From positions 5,781,325-5,844,389 of the forward strand of contig NZ_JAHTIK010000001.1 of NCBI RefSeq assembly GCF_025655475.1: a DNA stretch of 63,065 nucleotides, read 5' to 3'. The position numbers and the translations under genes were made by a program. A model generated the notes under the pieces. The model was given only the letters and a program-made list of their open reading frames with translations. It had not been told where the DNA came from and made no database searches. This document shows positions 51,014 through 59,622 of this stretch, one piece after another. The DNA is from Kitasatospora sp. DSM 101779. GTDB lineage: Bacteria > Actinomycetota > Actinomycetes > Streptomycetales > Streptomycetaceae. Positions within the stretch are counted from its first letter, which is position 1. Each line of letters opens with the position of its first letter.

Positions 51014-51751
51014 ATGAACGAGAACGAACCCCTGAGCATCTGGATGCGTCCGGAGCCGGCGGACCGGCGGACCGCGCGGGCGCGGCGGACGCTCAGCCGC
51101 GACCAGATCGTGCGCGCCGCCATCCGGATCGCCGACGCGGAGGGGCAGGAGGCGGCCTCCATGCGTCGGATCGCGGCCGAGATCGGCGCCGGGGCGATGT
51201 CCCTCTACTACTACGTTCCCAGCAAGGAGGACCTCGTCGAGCTGATGGTCGACGAGGTGATCGGCGAGACCCGGCTGCCGGAACGACCCGGCCCCGATTG
51301 GCGGGGCTCGCTGGTGACGGCAGCCAACGAGAAGCGCGCCCTGTGGCTCCGCCACCCCTGGCTCGCCACCGCGTGGACGCACGGCCACCCGATCTGGGGG
51401 CCCAACTCGCTGCGCCAGCAGGAGTTCGTGCTCGGCACGCTCGCCGAGTTCGACCTTCAGGTCGACGAGCTGCTCAGCCTCATCGGCCTGTACAACAGCT
51501 ACGTGGAGAGCTTCGTCCGCAACGAAGTCGGCTGGCTGGAGGAAACGCGCAGGACCAAGGTGGACATGGCGGAGTGGATGCGGCAGAGCAGGCCGTATGC
51601 GCAACAACTGGTTGCCACCGGTGAGTACCCGATGTTCACCCGGGTACTCACCGAGACCATGACTCCGCACATGGAGCCGGACGAACGCTTCCAGTACGGC
51701 CTCGCCCGAGTGCTGGACAGCATCGCAGCCAGCCTCGCCCGCCTCGTCTGA
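51014..51751 (+). CDS. simR: TetR-family repressor, SimR-like
   Basis: A 245-residue TetR regulator. The N-terminal 27 residues (SIWMRPEPADRRTARARR) form an Arg-rich extension, the unusual minor-groove arm known from SimR. The HTH follows (SMRRIAAEIGAGAMSLYYYV, about residues 54-73). From memory, the whole chain reads like SimR of the simocyclinone producer. SimR represses the exporter gene and releases DNA when it binds simocyclinone or its late intermediates. This is the only clearly plus-strand gene in the cluster. Confidence 0.9.
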   Translation: MNENEPLSIWMRPEPADRRTARARRTLSRDQIVRAAIRIADAEGQEAASMRRIAAEIGAGAMSLYYYVPSKEDLVELMVDEVIGETRLPERPGPDWRGSLVTAANEKRALWLRHPWLATAWTHGHPIWGPNSLRQQEFVLGTLAEFDLQVDELLSLIGLYNSYVESFVRNEVGWLEETRRTKVDMAEWMRQSRPYAQQLVATGEYPMFTRVLTETMTPHMEPDERFQYGLARVLDSIAASLARLV

Positions 51752-52210
51752 CCGGTCGCGGTCTGCGGCGCAGGCAAGGGCCGAGAGCGCGGGTCGCTCG
51801 ACCTTCGACATCGGTCGACGGGCCGGCCCGGGCACGTCGGCGGAGGTCCGGGGGCGGTGACCACCCGTCGGTTCTCGGCGGCCACGCCGGATGGTGACGG
51901 GTCGGACCCGGCGCCTACCCGGGGAACGTGCTCGCGCACTTCCCGGCCGACGGTGCGGGGGAGGGGGCCGGCGTGCAGGGCTGCTCGCCGCCGTGTGCGG
52001 GGACGGCGCCCAGGTGTATCTCGCTGATCCCTGCCCGGCCGGGGAGCTGGCGGACGCCGCCCCGGTCCTGTCCGCCACATCGACGGCCGCGCCGTCCGGA
52101 AGCGCCCCGGCCGGCTCGGCCCCGACGAGGACGAGGCGTGGTGCACGCCGCCCGGGCGCGGTGCCGAACCCGTCGCCGTCGACCCGTCCCCATCTGCCGT
52201 GAGCGGGTGA
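51752..52210. other. Convergent intergenic region, no gene recognised
   Basis: Lies between the stops of the TetR gene and the antiporter gene. GC-rich open frames exist but show no family character. No clear repeat or RNA gene. Confidence 0.45.
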
Positions 52211-53455
52211 TCAACGCCTCTGGCGCAGCGGCTGCAGCTCATCCCGCGGGCTGCTGGCCGGAGCGGCTGGGACCGGGATCTCCAGAGGGCCTGCGTAGAG
52301 GCGGGCGATCAGCGGGCCGGTCGCGGCCGTGGTCACCAGCGCCATGACGACCATCAGGGAGTAGAGGTTCCGGTCGAGCAGTCCGAGCTGGAGGCCGACG
52401 CCCAGGATCACCAGCTCGGTGAGGCCCCGGGTGTTCATCAGGACGGCGAGGGCGGCGGCGGGCCGCGGCGCCAGGTTCTGGGTGCGCACGCCCAGGTAGG
52501 TGCCGCCGATCTTGCCCAGGAAGGCGGTGAGGAGGATGAGGCAGAGACTCGCGACCTGAGCGAGGTCCAGACTGCCCAGGTCGACCTGAAGGCCGGCGAC
52601 CACGAAGTAGACGGGCATCAGCAGCGCGGTGATCTGGCTGGTGCGCTCGTGGAGCGCGACGCGCGGTGCGGGCGTGCTGCTGCGCGGAATCACCGTGCCG
52701 AAGAGGAAGGCGCCGAAGATGAAGTGCATGCCCATCGCCTCGGTGGCCGCGGCCGAGAGCAGGGTCCCGGCCACCGCGGCGACGAAGGGCACGGGCCCGG
52801 GCAGGCGGCGCAGCAGGGGCCTGACCACCAGGAACATCGCCAGTACGTAGGGCAGGAAGAGCAGCACGCGCCAGTGGTTGCTGCCGCCGCTCACCACCGC
52901 CTGGACAGCGGCCAGTGCCACCCACGCCAGGACGTCGACCGCCGCCGCCGTGGACAGGGCGATGCCTCCGAGCGCCGTCCTGGCCAGGCCCCGGTCGGCA
53001 AGGATGCGGGCCAGGACGGGGAACGCGGTGACCGACACCGAAAGGCCGATGAAGACCGCGAATGCGGCGCCGTGCTGCCCCTGGTGGGAGCGGAGTGCGG
53101 TGAGCGCCAGGACTGTCCCCAGGACGAAGGGGACCACGGTGGACCCCACGACGGCTCCGGCGGTGATCCTGCCCCTGCCGCGGAGGCTACCGGCGTCGAG
53201 TTCCATGCCGACGAGGAACATGAAGAGGGCGACGCCGACGTAGGACACTCCGGTCAGCAGCGGCCGGATGTCGGCCGGAAAGAGCCTGGCAGCGATCTGG
53301 CCGTGGAACAGCGTCGGGCCGAGCAGCACTCCCGCGATGATCTCGCCGACCACGGGCGGCTGCCGCACCAGTGCCGCGAGACGGCCGAGGCCTCGTGCGA
53401 GGCCGAAGATCAGTGCCAGATCGATGAAGACCAATTGGACTTGGAAACTGGTCAC
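52211..53455 (-). CDS. Cation:proton antiporter (CPA2 family)
   Basis: A 414-residue membrane protein with about 12 predicted helices. GEIIAGVLLGPTLF, the MELD segment and FPVLARILADRGL are typical of CPA2 Na+/H+ antiporters; MNTRGLTELVIL lies in the later core. The start is GTG. A Na+/H+ antiporter is also present in simocyclinone-type clusters. It could help export or pH/ion homeostasis during production; direct drug transport is unproven. It lies 435 bp from the halogenase stop. Confidence 0.88.
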   Translation of the reverse strand: MTSFQVQLVFIDLALIFGLARGLGRLAALVRQPPVVGEIIAGVLLGPTLFHGQIAARLFPADIRPLLTGVSYVGVALFMFLVGMELDAGSLRGRGRITAGAVVGSTVVPFVLGTVLALTALRSHQGQHGAAFAVFIGLSVSVTAFPVLARILADRGLARTALGGIALSTAAAVDVLAWVALAAVQAVVSGGSNHWRVLLFLPYVLAMFLVVRPLLRRLPGPVPFVAAVAGTLLSAAATEAMGMHFIFGAFLFGTVIPRSSTPAPRVALHERTSQITALLMPVYFVVAGLQVDLGSLDLAQVASLCLILLTAFLGKIGGTYLGVRTQNLAPRPAAALAVLMNTRGLTELVILGVGLQLGLLDRNLYSLMVVMALVTTAATGPLIARLYAGPLEIPVPAAPASSPRDELQPLRQRR

Positions 53456-53889
53456 GGTCTGCTGGCTCCTCTTGAGCGGTCGTCAGGATGATGCGCCCCC
53501 GCACCGGCGGCGCCCGAACACACGGGTGCGCCCTTGGGGCGTCGCGATCCGGGCCTCGTGGCGAGCGCGGGAGGGACGCCGCTGCGCGCTCGGGTCCCCG
53601 TGCACGGCTCATTCGGGCGGGCACGGCGCCGACGGACGGCCGGCCGATCTGGGGTCGGAGCTGACGGCCGGGCAGTCCGGACGATGCCCGCGGCTGGCCC
53701 GGTCCCCGCGCTGCCCCCTGCGCCGAGAGCAGCTGGCGCAGAGGGCAGTCGGTCGATCGAGGCGCAGGTGTACGTGCCGGCGTCGGAGCGCCACCGGCGG
53801 CCGGTGGACCGTGGGCGGGCCACCGGCGCGGAGCGGTCGACCACCGTGTCGACGCCCCGCCTACCGCCGGGGACGCGTCCGGTGGGCGA
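53456..53889. other. Intergenic, no gene recognised
   Basis: Between the halogenase stop and the antiporter start, both minus strand. It must contain the antiporter promoter or a terminator, but I can point to none. No TAG-repeat module is found here. Confidence 0.4.
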
Positions 53890-55383
53890 CTACGGAAGCA
53901 CCGGCGCCGCGTCGTGACCCTGCTTCTGGGAAGCCACGGACCGTATCCCCAGCCGTGGCTGCATGACCAGGTGCAGGCCGCTCACGGCGTCGTAGAGGTC
54001 ATTGGCGTCGATGACGCCCGGTGCCGCGGTGAGACGCGCGCCGGGTTCGGTGTCACCCTGGGCCCGCGCCTGCGCCACCGCCGCGGCGATGAGCAGCTGC
54101 TGCACCGGTGAGGGCTCTCCGGTCGCCGCCTTCTCGATGATCTCCTGGATCGGCTTCCGGCCCCGGGCCGCTGCGTCCGCAGCTTCACGCATGTCGGTCA
54201 GGCCCGCGGTGATCTCACCGAACGACTGTTCCGAGGAGTGCCAGTGCTCCGGCTCCTGCCGGGCCAGGGTCTCGGCCAGCGCGAAGTAGCGGTCCTTGCC
54301 GGCGTGCTTCTGGTAGAAGCCGGCGACAAGGGTGAAGAGGCGCTGGTACGCGTTGCGGAACAACGACTCGTAGAAGGCGAGCGCCTCGTGCTCGCTGACG
54401 TCGCCGTCGGTGATCGCCACGACCGAGGCCGCCGCGAGCAGTCCGCTGTACATCCCGAGGTGAACACCGGTGGAGAGCAGCGGATCGAGGAAGCACGCCG
54501 CGTCTCCCAGCAGGAAGTGGCCGGGGCCGCAGAAGCTGTCGGCGGCGTACGAGAAGTCCTGCTCCACCCGGGTTCCGGGCTGGAAGGTGCCCTTGGCCAG
54601 GATCTCCCGTACGGCGGGCGACTCGTCGACCACCTTCAGGAGCATGTCCTCGATCGAGTCGAACTCCTTGCGGCGCTCGACGAAGAGCGACTTGTGGGTG
54701 ACGAACCCGACGCTGAAGCGGTTGTCCCGCAGCGGGATGACCCAGTACCAGCCGTCGTCCGAGGAGATGACGTTGATGCCGCCGGACGGGCTGCCGGGCA
54801 GGAGTTCACCGCCCTCCCAATACCCCCAGATCGCCACATTGCGGAAGATCTCCTGAGGGCGCCGGTTGTTGAAGTGCTGAGCACTGATGAGGCCGGCCCG
54901 GCCGGAGGCGTCGAGGACGAAGTCGGCCCGTGAGATCTGCTTGGCCGTTTCGCCGGGCGCTGTCCACTCCACACCGGTCGCGCGGTCACCGTCGAAGAGG
55001 ACCCGGTGGACATGAGCCCCCTGCACGACCTGGACGCCGCTCTCGCTCGCGTGGTCGAGCAGCACGGTGTCGAAATCGTCGCGGTCCACCTGCCAGGACC
55101 GTACGTCGGGGCCGAACTGGGCGGTCCAGTCGATGGACCAGTCCTTCTCCTGCCCCCATCGCACCAGCAGGCCCGTCTTCGACGTGTAGCCTCGGGCGTC
55201 GACCTTTTCGAGCGCTCCGAGATAGTCGAGGACCACGCGGCAGGAAGTCGAGAAGGATTCCCCGATGTGGTACCGCGGGAATGTGGCCCTCTCCAGCAGG
55301 GTGACCGATATTCCCGCCCTGGCCAGCAGCGCGGCAGCGGTCGAACCAGCCGGCCCGCCGCCGACCACGATTACCTGAGTCAC
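53890..55383 (-). CDS. FADH2-dependent halogenase (carrier-bound substrate type)
   Basis: A 497-residue flavin halogenase. FAD-binding GGGPAGS lies at residues 8-14, YHIGES at 38-43 and the halogenase signature WxWxIP appears as WYWVIP at 212-217; GDAACFLDPLLSTGVHLG follows. It resembles Clo-hal/SimD4-type enzymes, which chlorinate a tyrosine-derived ring on or after a carrier protein. The GTG start has a GGTGAG site close by; an ATG five codons earlier (55398) is possible. Under its own promoter, site F, with an unusually long leader of about 190 nt. Confidence 0.92.
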   Translation of the reverse strand: MTQVIVVGGGPAGSTAAALLARAGISVTLLERATFPRYHIGESFSTSCRVVLDYLGALEKVDARGYTSKTGLLVRWGQEKDWSIDWTAQFGPDVRSWQVDRDDFDTVLLDHASESGVQVVQGAHVHRVLFDGDRATGVEWTAPGETAKQISRADFVLDASGRAGLISAQHFNNRRPQEIFRNVAIWGYWEGGELLPGSPSGGINVISSDDGWYWVIPLRDNRFSVGFVTHKSLFVERRKEFDSIEDMLLKVVDESPAVREILAKGTFQPGTRVEQDFSYAADSFCGPGHFLLGDAACFLDPLLSTGVHLGMYSGLLAAASVVAITDGDVSEHEALAFYESLFRNAYQRLFTLVAGFYQKHAGKDRYFALAETLARQEPEHWHSSEQSFGEITAGLTDMREAADAAARGRKPIQEIIEKAATGEPSPVQQLLIAAAVAQARAQGDTEPGARLTAAPGVIDANDLYDAVSGLHLVMQPRLGIRSVASQKQGHDAAPVLP

Positions 55384-55582
55384 AAACTCACCTTCCATTT
55401 GTCCGCGTGGCGTCCTGGTGTGACCGGCGCCGCCCGGGCAGCGTTCGGGCCGAGTGCGCGCCGCTCCCACGTGCCCGGTGGGGCAGCCGATCCGTCGACT
55501 GTCGGGCACGCGCCGCCGCCTTGCCCGACTGCCGCGGTGCTCCTCGTCGTGTGCGCGACCACTTCACCGGATGTCATCCATC

Positions 55583-55636
55583 AGCCTCTTCGGAACTCCG
55601 GCGAAGTTCAAGCTGCAGAATTCTACGTTTTCACTA
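55583..55636 (-). promoter_or_regulatory. Cluster promoter/operator site F
   Basis: Minus strand: distal TAG (TAGTGAAAACG) at 55636, proximal TAG (TAGAATTC) at 55625, -35 TTGAAC at 55611-55606, 17-bp spacer, -10 GAGGCT at 55588-55583. A further TTAGCGTTT lies upstream. It marks the right edge of the cluster and is a near-copy of site D. Confidence 0.86.
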
Positions 55637-55660
55637 GGTTGCAGCACGCAAACGCTAACT

Positions 55661-55960
55661 CGGACAATCCGACTGACTGATGGCGCCGGCGGTCGACGTG
55701 ATCACTTGAGGGCCCGCAATGCGTGGTCGCGGCTTCGAATTCCACAGGTGGTTCCGTGGCACCCTGGGGTTATCGGTGCAATTGCACTGAATGGGCCGTT
55801 CGGGGCCGTGGATTCCGCGTCGGCACGTGCCGGTCGGCCGGCGGGCGGGTGCGGCGAGGGGTCGGCCGGGCCTGCGGTGGGCGGCGGGTGCGGCCGCCGG
55901 CAGGCCGGACGCCATCGTGATGACCTGCCCGGCCGATCTGCCTCCGCCCCCTTGCTCACC
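55661..55960. other. Right boundary intergenic region
   Basis: No gene recognised. It separates the last cluster promoter from the flanking DUF2975 gene. No integrase remnant, tRNA or direct repeat shared with the rnpB boundary was noticed. Confidence 0.45.
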
Positions 55961-56000
55961 CTATCGATAATCGATAGATTCCCATCGCGATTCGATGGGA
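55961..56000. promoter_or_regulatory. Two adjacent palindromes before the DUF2975/XRE pair
   Basis: CTATCGATAATCGATAG (55961-55977) is a perfect palindrome with 8-bp arms. TCCCATCG-CGATT-CGATGGGA (55980-56000) is a second one, and it overlaps the ribosome-binding region of the next gene. Likely operator for the XRE protein encoded downstream. Confidence 0.65.
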
Positions 56001-56009
56001 GGATGGGCA

Positions 56010-56501
56010 GTGGGAAAGCTGACAGTGGGTGCGCTGCGCGCTGTGCTCGCGGTGGTGTTCGCGGGCACCGTGCTCGTGCAGGTCCTGATGGTGTGGGTGC
56101 TGGTGAGCGGGAACGACCCGGAGGGCGGGACGCTGCCGTTGACCGCGTTTCGCGTGGTCACGATCCTGGGCCTGATGACGGCCCAGGTCGCCCTGGTCTG
56201 CGTGTGGCGCCTGGTGGCGATGGTGCGCCGCGGGACGGTGTTCTCCCACGCCGCCTTCCGCTACGTGGACGGCGTGATCGGTGCGATCGTGGCGGCCGCC
56301 CTCGTCTGGTTCGCGGTCACGGCGATCAACGCACCGGGCCAGCGGGAGGATCCGGGCGTCACCGTCATCATGGCCGGGATCGGCGTGGCGATCCTGGGCG
56401 TCGCGCTCATCGTGCTCGTGCTGCGGATGCTGCTCGCCCAGGCCGTCGCGCGAGACGTCGAGGCGACGCAGCTGAAGGCCGAGCTGGACGAGGTGATCTG
56501 A
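56010..56501 (+). CDS. DUF2975 membrane protein
   Basis: A 163-residue protein with four predicted transmembrane helices (about residues 8-28, 45-68, 84-104 and 118-140). The chosen GTG has GGGAGGA 7 nt upstream; an in-frame ATG at 55995 overlaps the palindrome. DUF2975 proteins are commonly encoded with a small XRE regulator, as here. Function unknown. Confidence 0.8.
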   Translation: MGKLTVGALRAVLAVVFAGTVLVQVLMVWVLVSGNDPEGGTLPLTAFRVVTILGLMTAQVALVCVWRLVAMVRRGTVFSHAAFRYVDGVIGAIVAAALVWFAVTAINAPGQREDPGVTVIMAGIGVAILGVALIVLVLRMLLAQAVARDVEATQLKAELDEVI

Positions 56502-56743
56502 TGCCCATCGTCGTCGACATCGACGTGATGCTGGCCAGGCGGAAGATGTCCGTGGGCGAGCTCGCGGACCGCGTGGGGATCACGCCCGCCAACCTCGCGG
56601 TGCTCAAGAACGGCCGGGCCAAGGCGGTTCGCTTCGCCACGCTCGCCGCGCTCTGCGAGGTGCTCGTGTGCCAGCCGGGCGACCTGCTGCGCTGGGAGTC
56701 CGAGGAGCCCGCGGCGGCCGACGCGGACCCGGAGCGCGTGTGA
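56501..56743 (+). CDS. Small XRE-family regulator
   Basis: An 80-residue helix-turn-helix protein (MSVGELADRVGITPANLAVL, then RFATLAALCEVLVCQPGDLL) of the YozG/Cro-like type paired with DUF2975 proteins. Its ATG overlaps the upstream stop (TGATG). It probably regulates its own operon through the palindromes at 55961-56000. Confidence 0.87.
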   Translation: MPIVVDIDVMLARRKMSVGELADRVGITPANLAVLKNGRAKAVRFATLAALCEVLVCQPGDLLRWESEEPAAADADPERV

Positions 56744-56837
56744 GGCAGGTGCCGGCGGCCGTCGTTCCGGGCGATCGCGCCCTTGAGAACGGCAGTGGTG
56801 GAAGGCGCGGCCATGACCTCGCCTCCCGCCACGTCGC

Positions 56838-57101
56838 TCAGGCCCTGCGACGGAACAGCATGGCAAGGGCGATGCGCTCCCCGCCGGGTGTCTTGCCCTC
56901 GCCGACGGCGAGGTTGGCGAGGGTCCAGCCGGCGGCCTCGATGGCCCGGATCTGCTCGGCCGTGCCAACCATCGGTCCAGTGGGGAGGCTGTTCTTGTCG
57001 GCCTCGATGGCGTTCCGGACGAAGACGGAGTCGCCGCGGATGTAGGCATCGGCCGACTCCTTGCCCGCGGTGGTCCCCTTGGCCTGGTTGATGAAGCCCA
57101 T
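56838..57101 (-). CDS. Conserved hypothetical protein
   Basis: An 87-residue soluble protein beginning MGFINQAKGTTAGKESADAY. It has no transmembrane segment or recognisable catalytic motif. The codon pattern and clean start support a real gene; I do not recognise a function. Confidence 0.65.
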   Translation of the reverse strand: MGFINQAKGTTAGKESADAYIRGDSVFVRNAIEADKNSLPTGPMVGTAEQIRAIEAAGWTLANLAVGEGKTPGGERIALAMLFRRRA

Positions 57102-57201
57102 GTGCCCCCCTCTGCTGGTGCTGTGCCGGCACCCTGCCCAGCGCCACAGCTGGTGGAGCAAGGCGATGACGAAGCCGTGACCGGCGGAGGCCGTCCGGGG
57201 G

Positions 57202-58467
57202 TCACGCCCGTTCGGCGTCGTGGGCGGCGACGGCGGCGGTGATGCGCAGGAGGTCGGCGGGGCGGGCCGGGTCGAGGCCGGTGAGGGCGGCGATGCGGCG
57301 CAGGCGGTAGTCGACGGTGTTGGGGTGGAGGTGGAGCGCGTTCGCGGTGTGCCGGCGGTTGAGGCCACCGGCCAGGTGGGTGCGCAGGGTGGTGAGCAAC
57401 TCACCCGCCCCGTGGAGGGGTTCGATCAGGGCGGCGAGCCGGGGTCTGGCGTGGCCGGGGCGGCTGAGCTGGTACTCCAGCAGCAGGTCGTCCAGCCGGT
57501 AGAGGCCGGGCGGGCGGCCGAAGGCGCGGGCCACGTCCAGGACTTCGTAGGCGAGGGCGGCGGCGGCCGCGACACCTGACGGCTCCGCGGCTGCGCCCGC
57601 GGCGAGCACCGGGGCGCCCGCGGCCCGCGCGGTCGCGGCGACGGTGTCCGCGAGGCGGTGCCAGTCGGCGGCGGGCAGGTCGGCCGGCCGGGTGCCGAGC
57701 GGGACGAGCACCAGGCCGCCGTCGGCGGCGAGTACCGAGAGGGCCGAATGGCGTGTGCGGTGGTCGAGTTCGGCGCGCAGGCGGCGGAGTTTGCGGCGGC
57801 CGGCCACCGTCCGGTCGACGCCGTCGGCGTGCTCGTCGGGGTGGTCGGCGACGGCGAGGACGAGGACCGCGTACCCGGGTGCCAGCCGCAGGCCGGCGCG
57901 GGCGGCGGCCTCGTCGGCGGGGGTGCCGTCGAGCAGGGCGCCGAGCAGGGCGTTCCGGGCGGCGTGCCGCTCGTCGACCATGGTGCGGCGTTCCTCGAAG
58001 TAGCCCGCGCCGGCCGCGGCGGTGACCTGGCGGAGATGGTCGAGCAGGAGCCGGTGGAGCGTGAGCAGCCCGGGGGTGTCGCCGTCGCCGGCCTGCCGGG
58101 TCATCCACTCCCAGCAGACCTCCAGGCCGATGTGGTGGGCGAGCAGGACGGCGTCCAGCGGCAGCCCCTCCTCGGCGCGACGGGCGGCCGTCTGGCGGAC
58201 GGTGGTGAACTCCTCGTCCGGGGCGGGCTCTCCGGTGCGGACGGTCCGGGCGAGGGCGCGGACGCGGCGCTCGGTGGTGCGGGCGAGTTCGCCGTCGACC
58301 TGCTCGCGGGGCAGCCGCCGGTAGGTGGGCAGGGCGTCGAGCAGCGCCGCGAGCACCGCCCGGACGAGTTCCGGCAGGGCGGCCAGCAGCCGCTGGTCCG
58401 CGGGGACGCCGCCGATCGTCGGGACGTGCCACCCCGTGACCTGCGCCGGGGCGTTGTGACTGCTCAC
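57202..58467 (-). CDS. PucR-family transcriptional regulator
   Basis: A 421-residue protein. The C-terminus has the PucR-type HTH (NRRHTANALHLHPNTVDYRLRRI, then TGLDPARPADLL). The middle is a GGDEF-like CdaR segment and the N-terminus an RsbR-like helical sensor. The GTG used gives VSSHNAPAQ; another GTG three codons upstream is possible. Divergent from the lipase gene, so it may control it. Confidence 0.85.
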   Translation of the reverse strand: MSSHNAPAQVTGWHVPTIGGVPADQRLLAALPELVRAVLAALLDALPTYRRLPREQVDGELARTTERRVRALARTVRTGEPAPDEEFTTVRQTAARRAEEGLPLDAVLLAHHIGLEVCWEWMTRQAGDGDTPGLLTLHRLLLDHLRQVTAAAGAGYFEERRTMVDERHAARNALLGALLDGTPADEAAARAGLRLAPGYAVLVLAVADHPDEHADGVDRTVAGRRKLRRLRAELDHRTRHSALSVLAADGGLVLVPLGTRPADLPAADWHRLADTVAATARAAGAPVLAAGAAAEPSGVAAAAALAYEVLDVARAFGRPPGLYRLDDLLLEYQLSRPGHARPRLAALIEPLHGAGELLTTLRTHLAGGLNRRHTANALHLHPNTVDYRLRRIAALTGLDPARPADLLRITAAVAAHDAERA

Positions 58468-58582
58468 AGAAATCACCGTCCAGGTCTGGGGAACGCCCGA
58501 GGGCCGGTCCGGTGCGGCGACCCCATCATGGAGGCACTCCCGGTTACCTGTTGGTAACAAACTTCTGGTGTGGAGGCAACAG

Positions 58583-59524
58583 TTGAGAACCCCACTTCTC
58601 CGCTTCTCCGCAAGAACCTTCCGCCGCAGGCTCGTCGGCGCCCTCGGCTCCGCCCTGCTGGCCGCCGCCCTGCTCGGCGGAGGAGCGTCCGCCGCCGTCG
58701 CCGCCGAGACCGCACCCGCCGCTGCGGCCCCGCCCGACGGCGACACCGTCGCCTCCCCGCCCGGCGCCAACGACTGGAACTGCCGCCCCACGGCGGCCCA
58801 CCCCAACCCGGTCGTCCTGGTGCACGGCACCTTCGCCAACCGGTTCGAGAACTGGCTGGTCCTCTCGCCGCTGCTGAAGAGCAAGGGCTACTGCGTCTTC
58901 GCCCTCGACTACGGCACCGTCCCCGGCGTCACCTCCTCCGGCAGCGGCGTGCTGCTGCCGATCGGCGGGCTCGGCCCGGCCGCCGAGTCCGCGGCCCAAC
59001 TCGGAAGGTTCGTGGACCTGGTGAGGTCGTACACCGGAGCGGCCAAGGTCGACATCGTCGGCCACTCGCAGGGCGGCATGATCCCGAACTACTACCTGAA
59101 GTTCCTCGGCGGAGCGGCCAAGGTCGACAAGCTGGTGGCGCTCGCACCGTCGAACCACGGCACCACGCTCTCCGGCATCGCCAACCTCGCCCCGTACCTG
59201 CCCGGGGTCGCCGACCTGATCTACACCGCCTGCCCGGCCTGCAGGGACCAGGTGGTCGGCTCGGCGTTCAACCAGAAGCTCTCCTCGCTGCCGGACACCG
59301 TGCCCGGGGTGCACTACACGGTGATCTCCACCGTCTTCGACGAGGTGGTCACCCCGTACCGGACGCAGTTCCTCAGCGGGCCGAACGTCGACAACATCAC
59401 CATCCAGGACAGCTGCCTGATCGACCTCTCGGAGCACGTCCTGATCGCCTTCGACCCGACCTCGCTGCACCACGTGACCAACGCGCTCGACCCGGCCCAC
59501 GCCACCTGGGTGGGCTGCGGCTGA
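58583..59524 (+). CDS. Secreted triacylglycerol lipase/esterase
   Basis: A 313-residue protein with an Arg-rich N-terminus, a hydrophobic stretch and ASAAVAAE, a typical signal peptide cut site. The mature part is an alpha/beta hydrolase: VVLVHGTFAN oxyanion region, nucleophile Ser in GHSQGG, paired Cys residues (CPAC) and a late His in LHHVTNALDP. It matches the streptomycete class 2 lipase (LipA/EstA) family. TTG start chosen because GGAGG lies 6 nt upstream; a GTG at 58568 is the alternative. Confidence 0.88.
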   Translation: MRTPLLRFSARTFRRRLVGALGSALLAAALLGGGASAAVAAETAPAAAAPPDGDTVASPPGANDWNCRPTAAHPNPVVLVHGTFANRFENWLVLSPLLKSKGYCVFALDYGTVPGVTSSGSGVLLPIGGLGPAAESAAQLGRFVDLVRSYTGAAKVDIVGHSQGGMIPNYYLKFLGGAAKVDKLVALAPSNHGTTLSGIANLAPYLPGVADLIYTACPACRDQVVGSAFNQKLSSLPDTVPGVHYTVISTVFDEVVTPYRTQFLSGPNVDNITIQDSCLIDLSEHVLIAFDPTSLHHVTNALDPAHATWVGCG

Positions 59525-59560
59525 GCCGTCGGGGGCGGGTCGCCCCACCGGCCCGCCCGT

Positions 59561-59595
59561 GGTGCCCGCACCGGCCGTGTGCCGGTGCGGGCACC
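59561..59595. terminator. Bidirectional terminator hairpin
   Basis: Perfect 15-bp inverted repeat with 5-nt loop CGTGT between the convergent lipase and serine hydrolase genes. No T run, as is usual in streptomycetes. Confidence 0.8.
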
Positions 59596-59622
59596 GCGTT
59601 CCCGGCGTACGGCGCGTCCGGC

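Noticed and set aside
51891..52202. Possible remnant gene after the TetR gene
   Set aside because: I looked for a coding relic in several frames but found only Pro/Ala/Arg-rich low-information sequence.
8027..55960. Mobile element at the cluster edges
   Set aside because: No transposase, integrase, tRNA gene or shared direct repeat was seen at either boundary.
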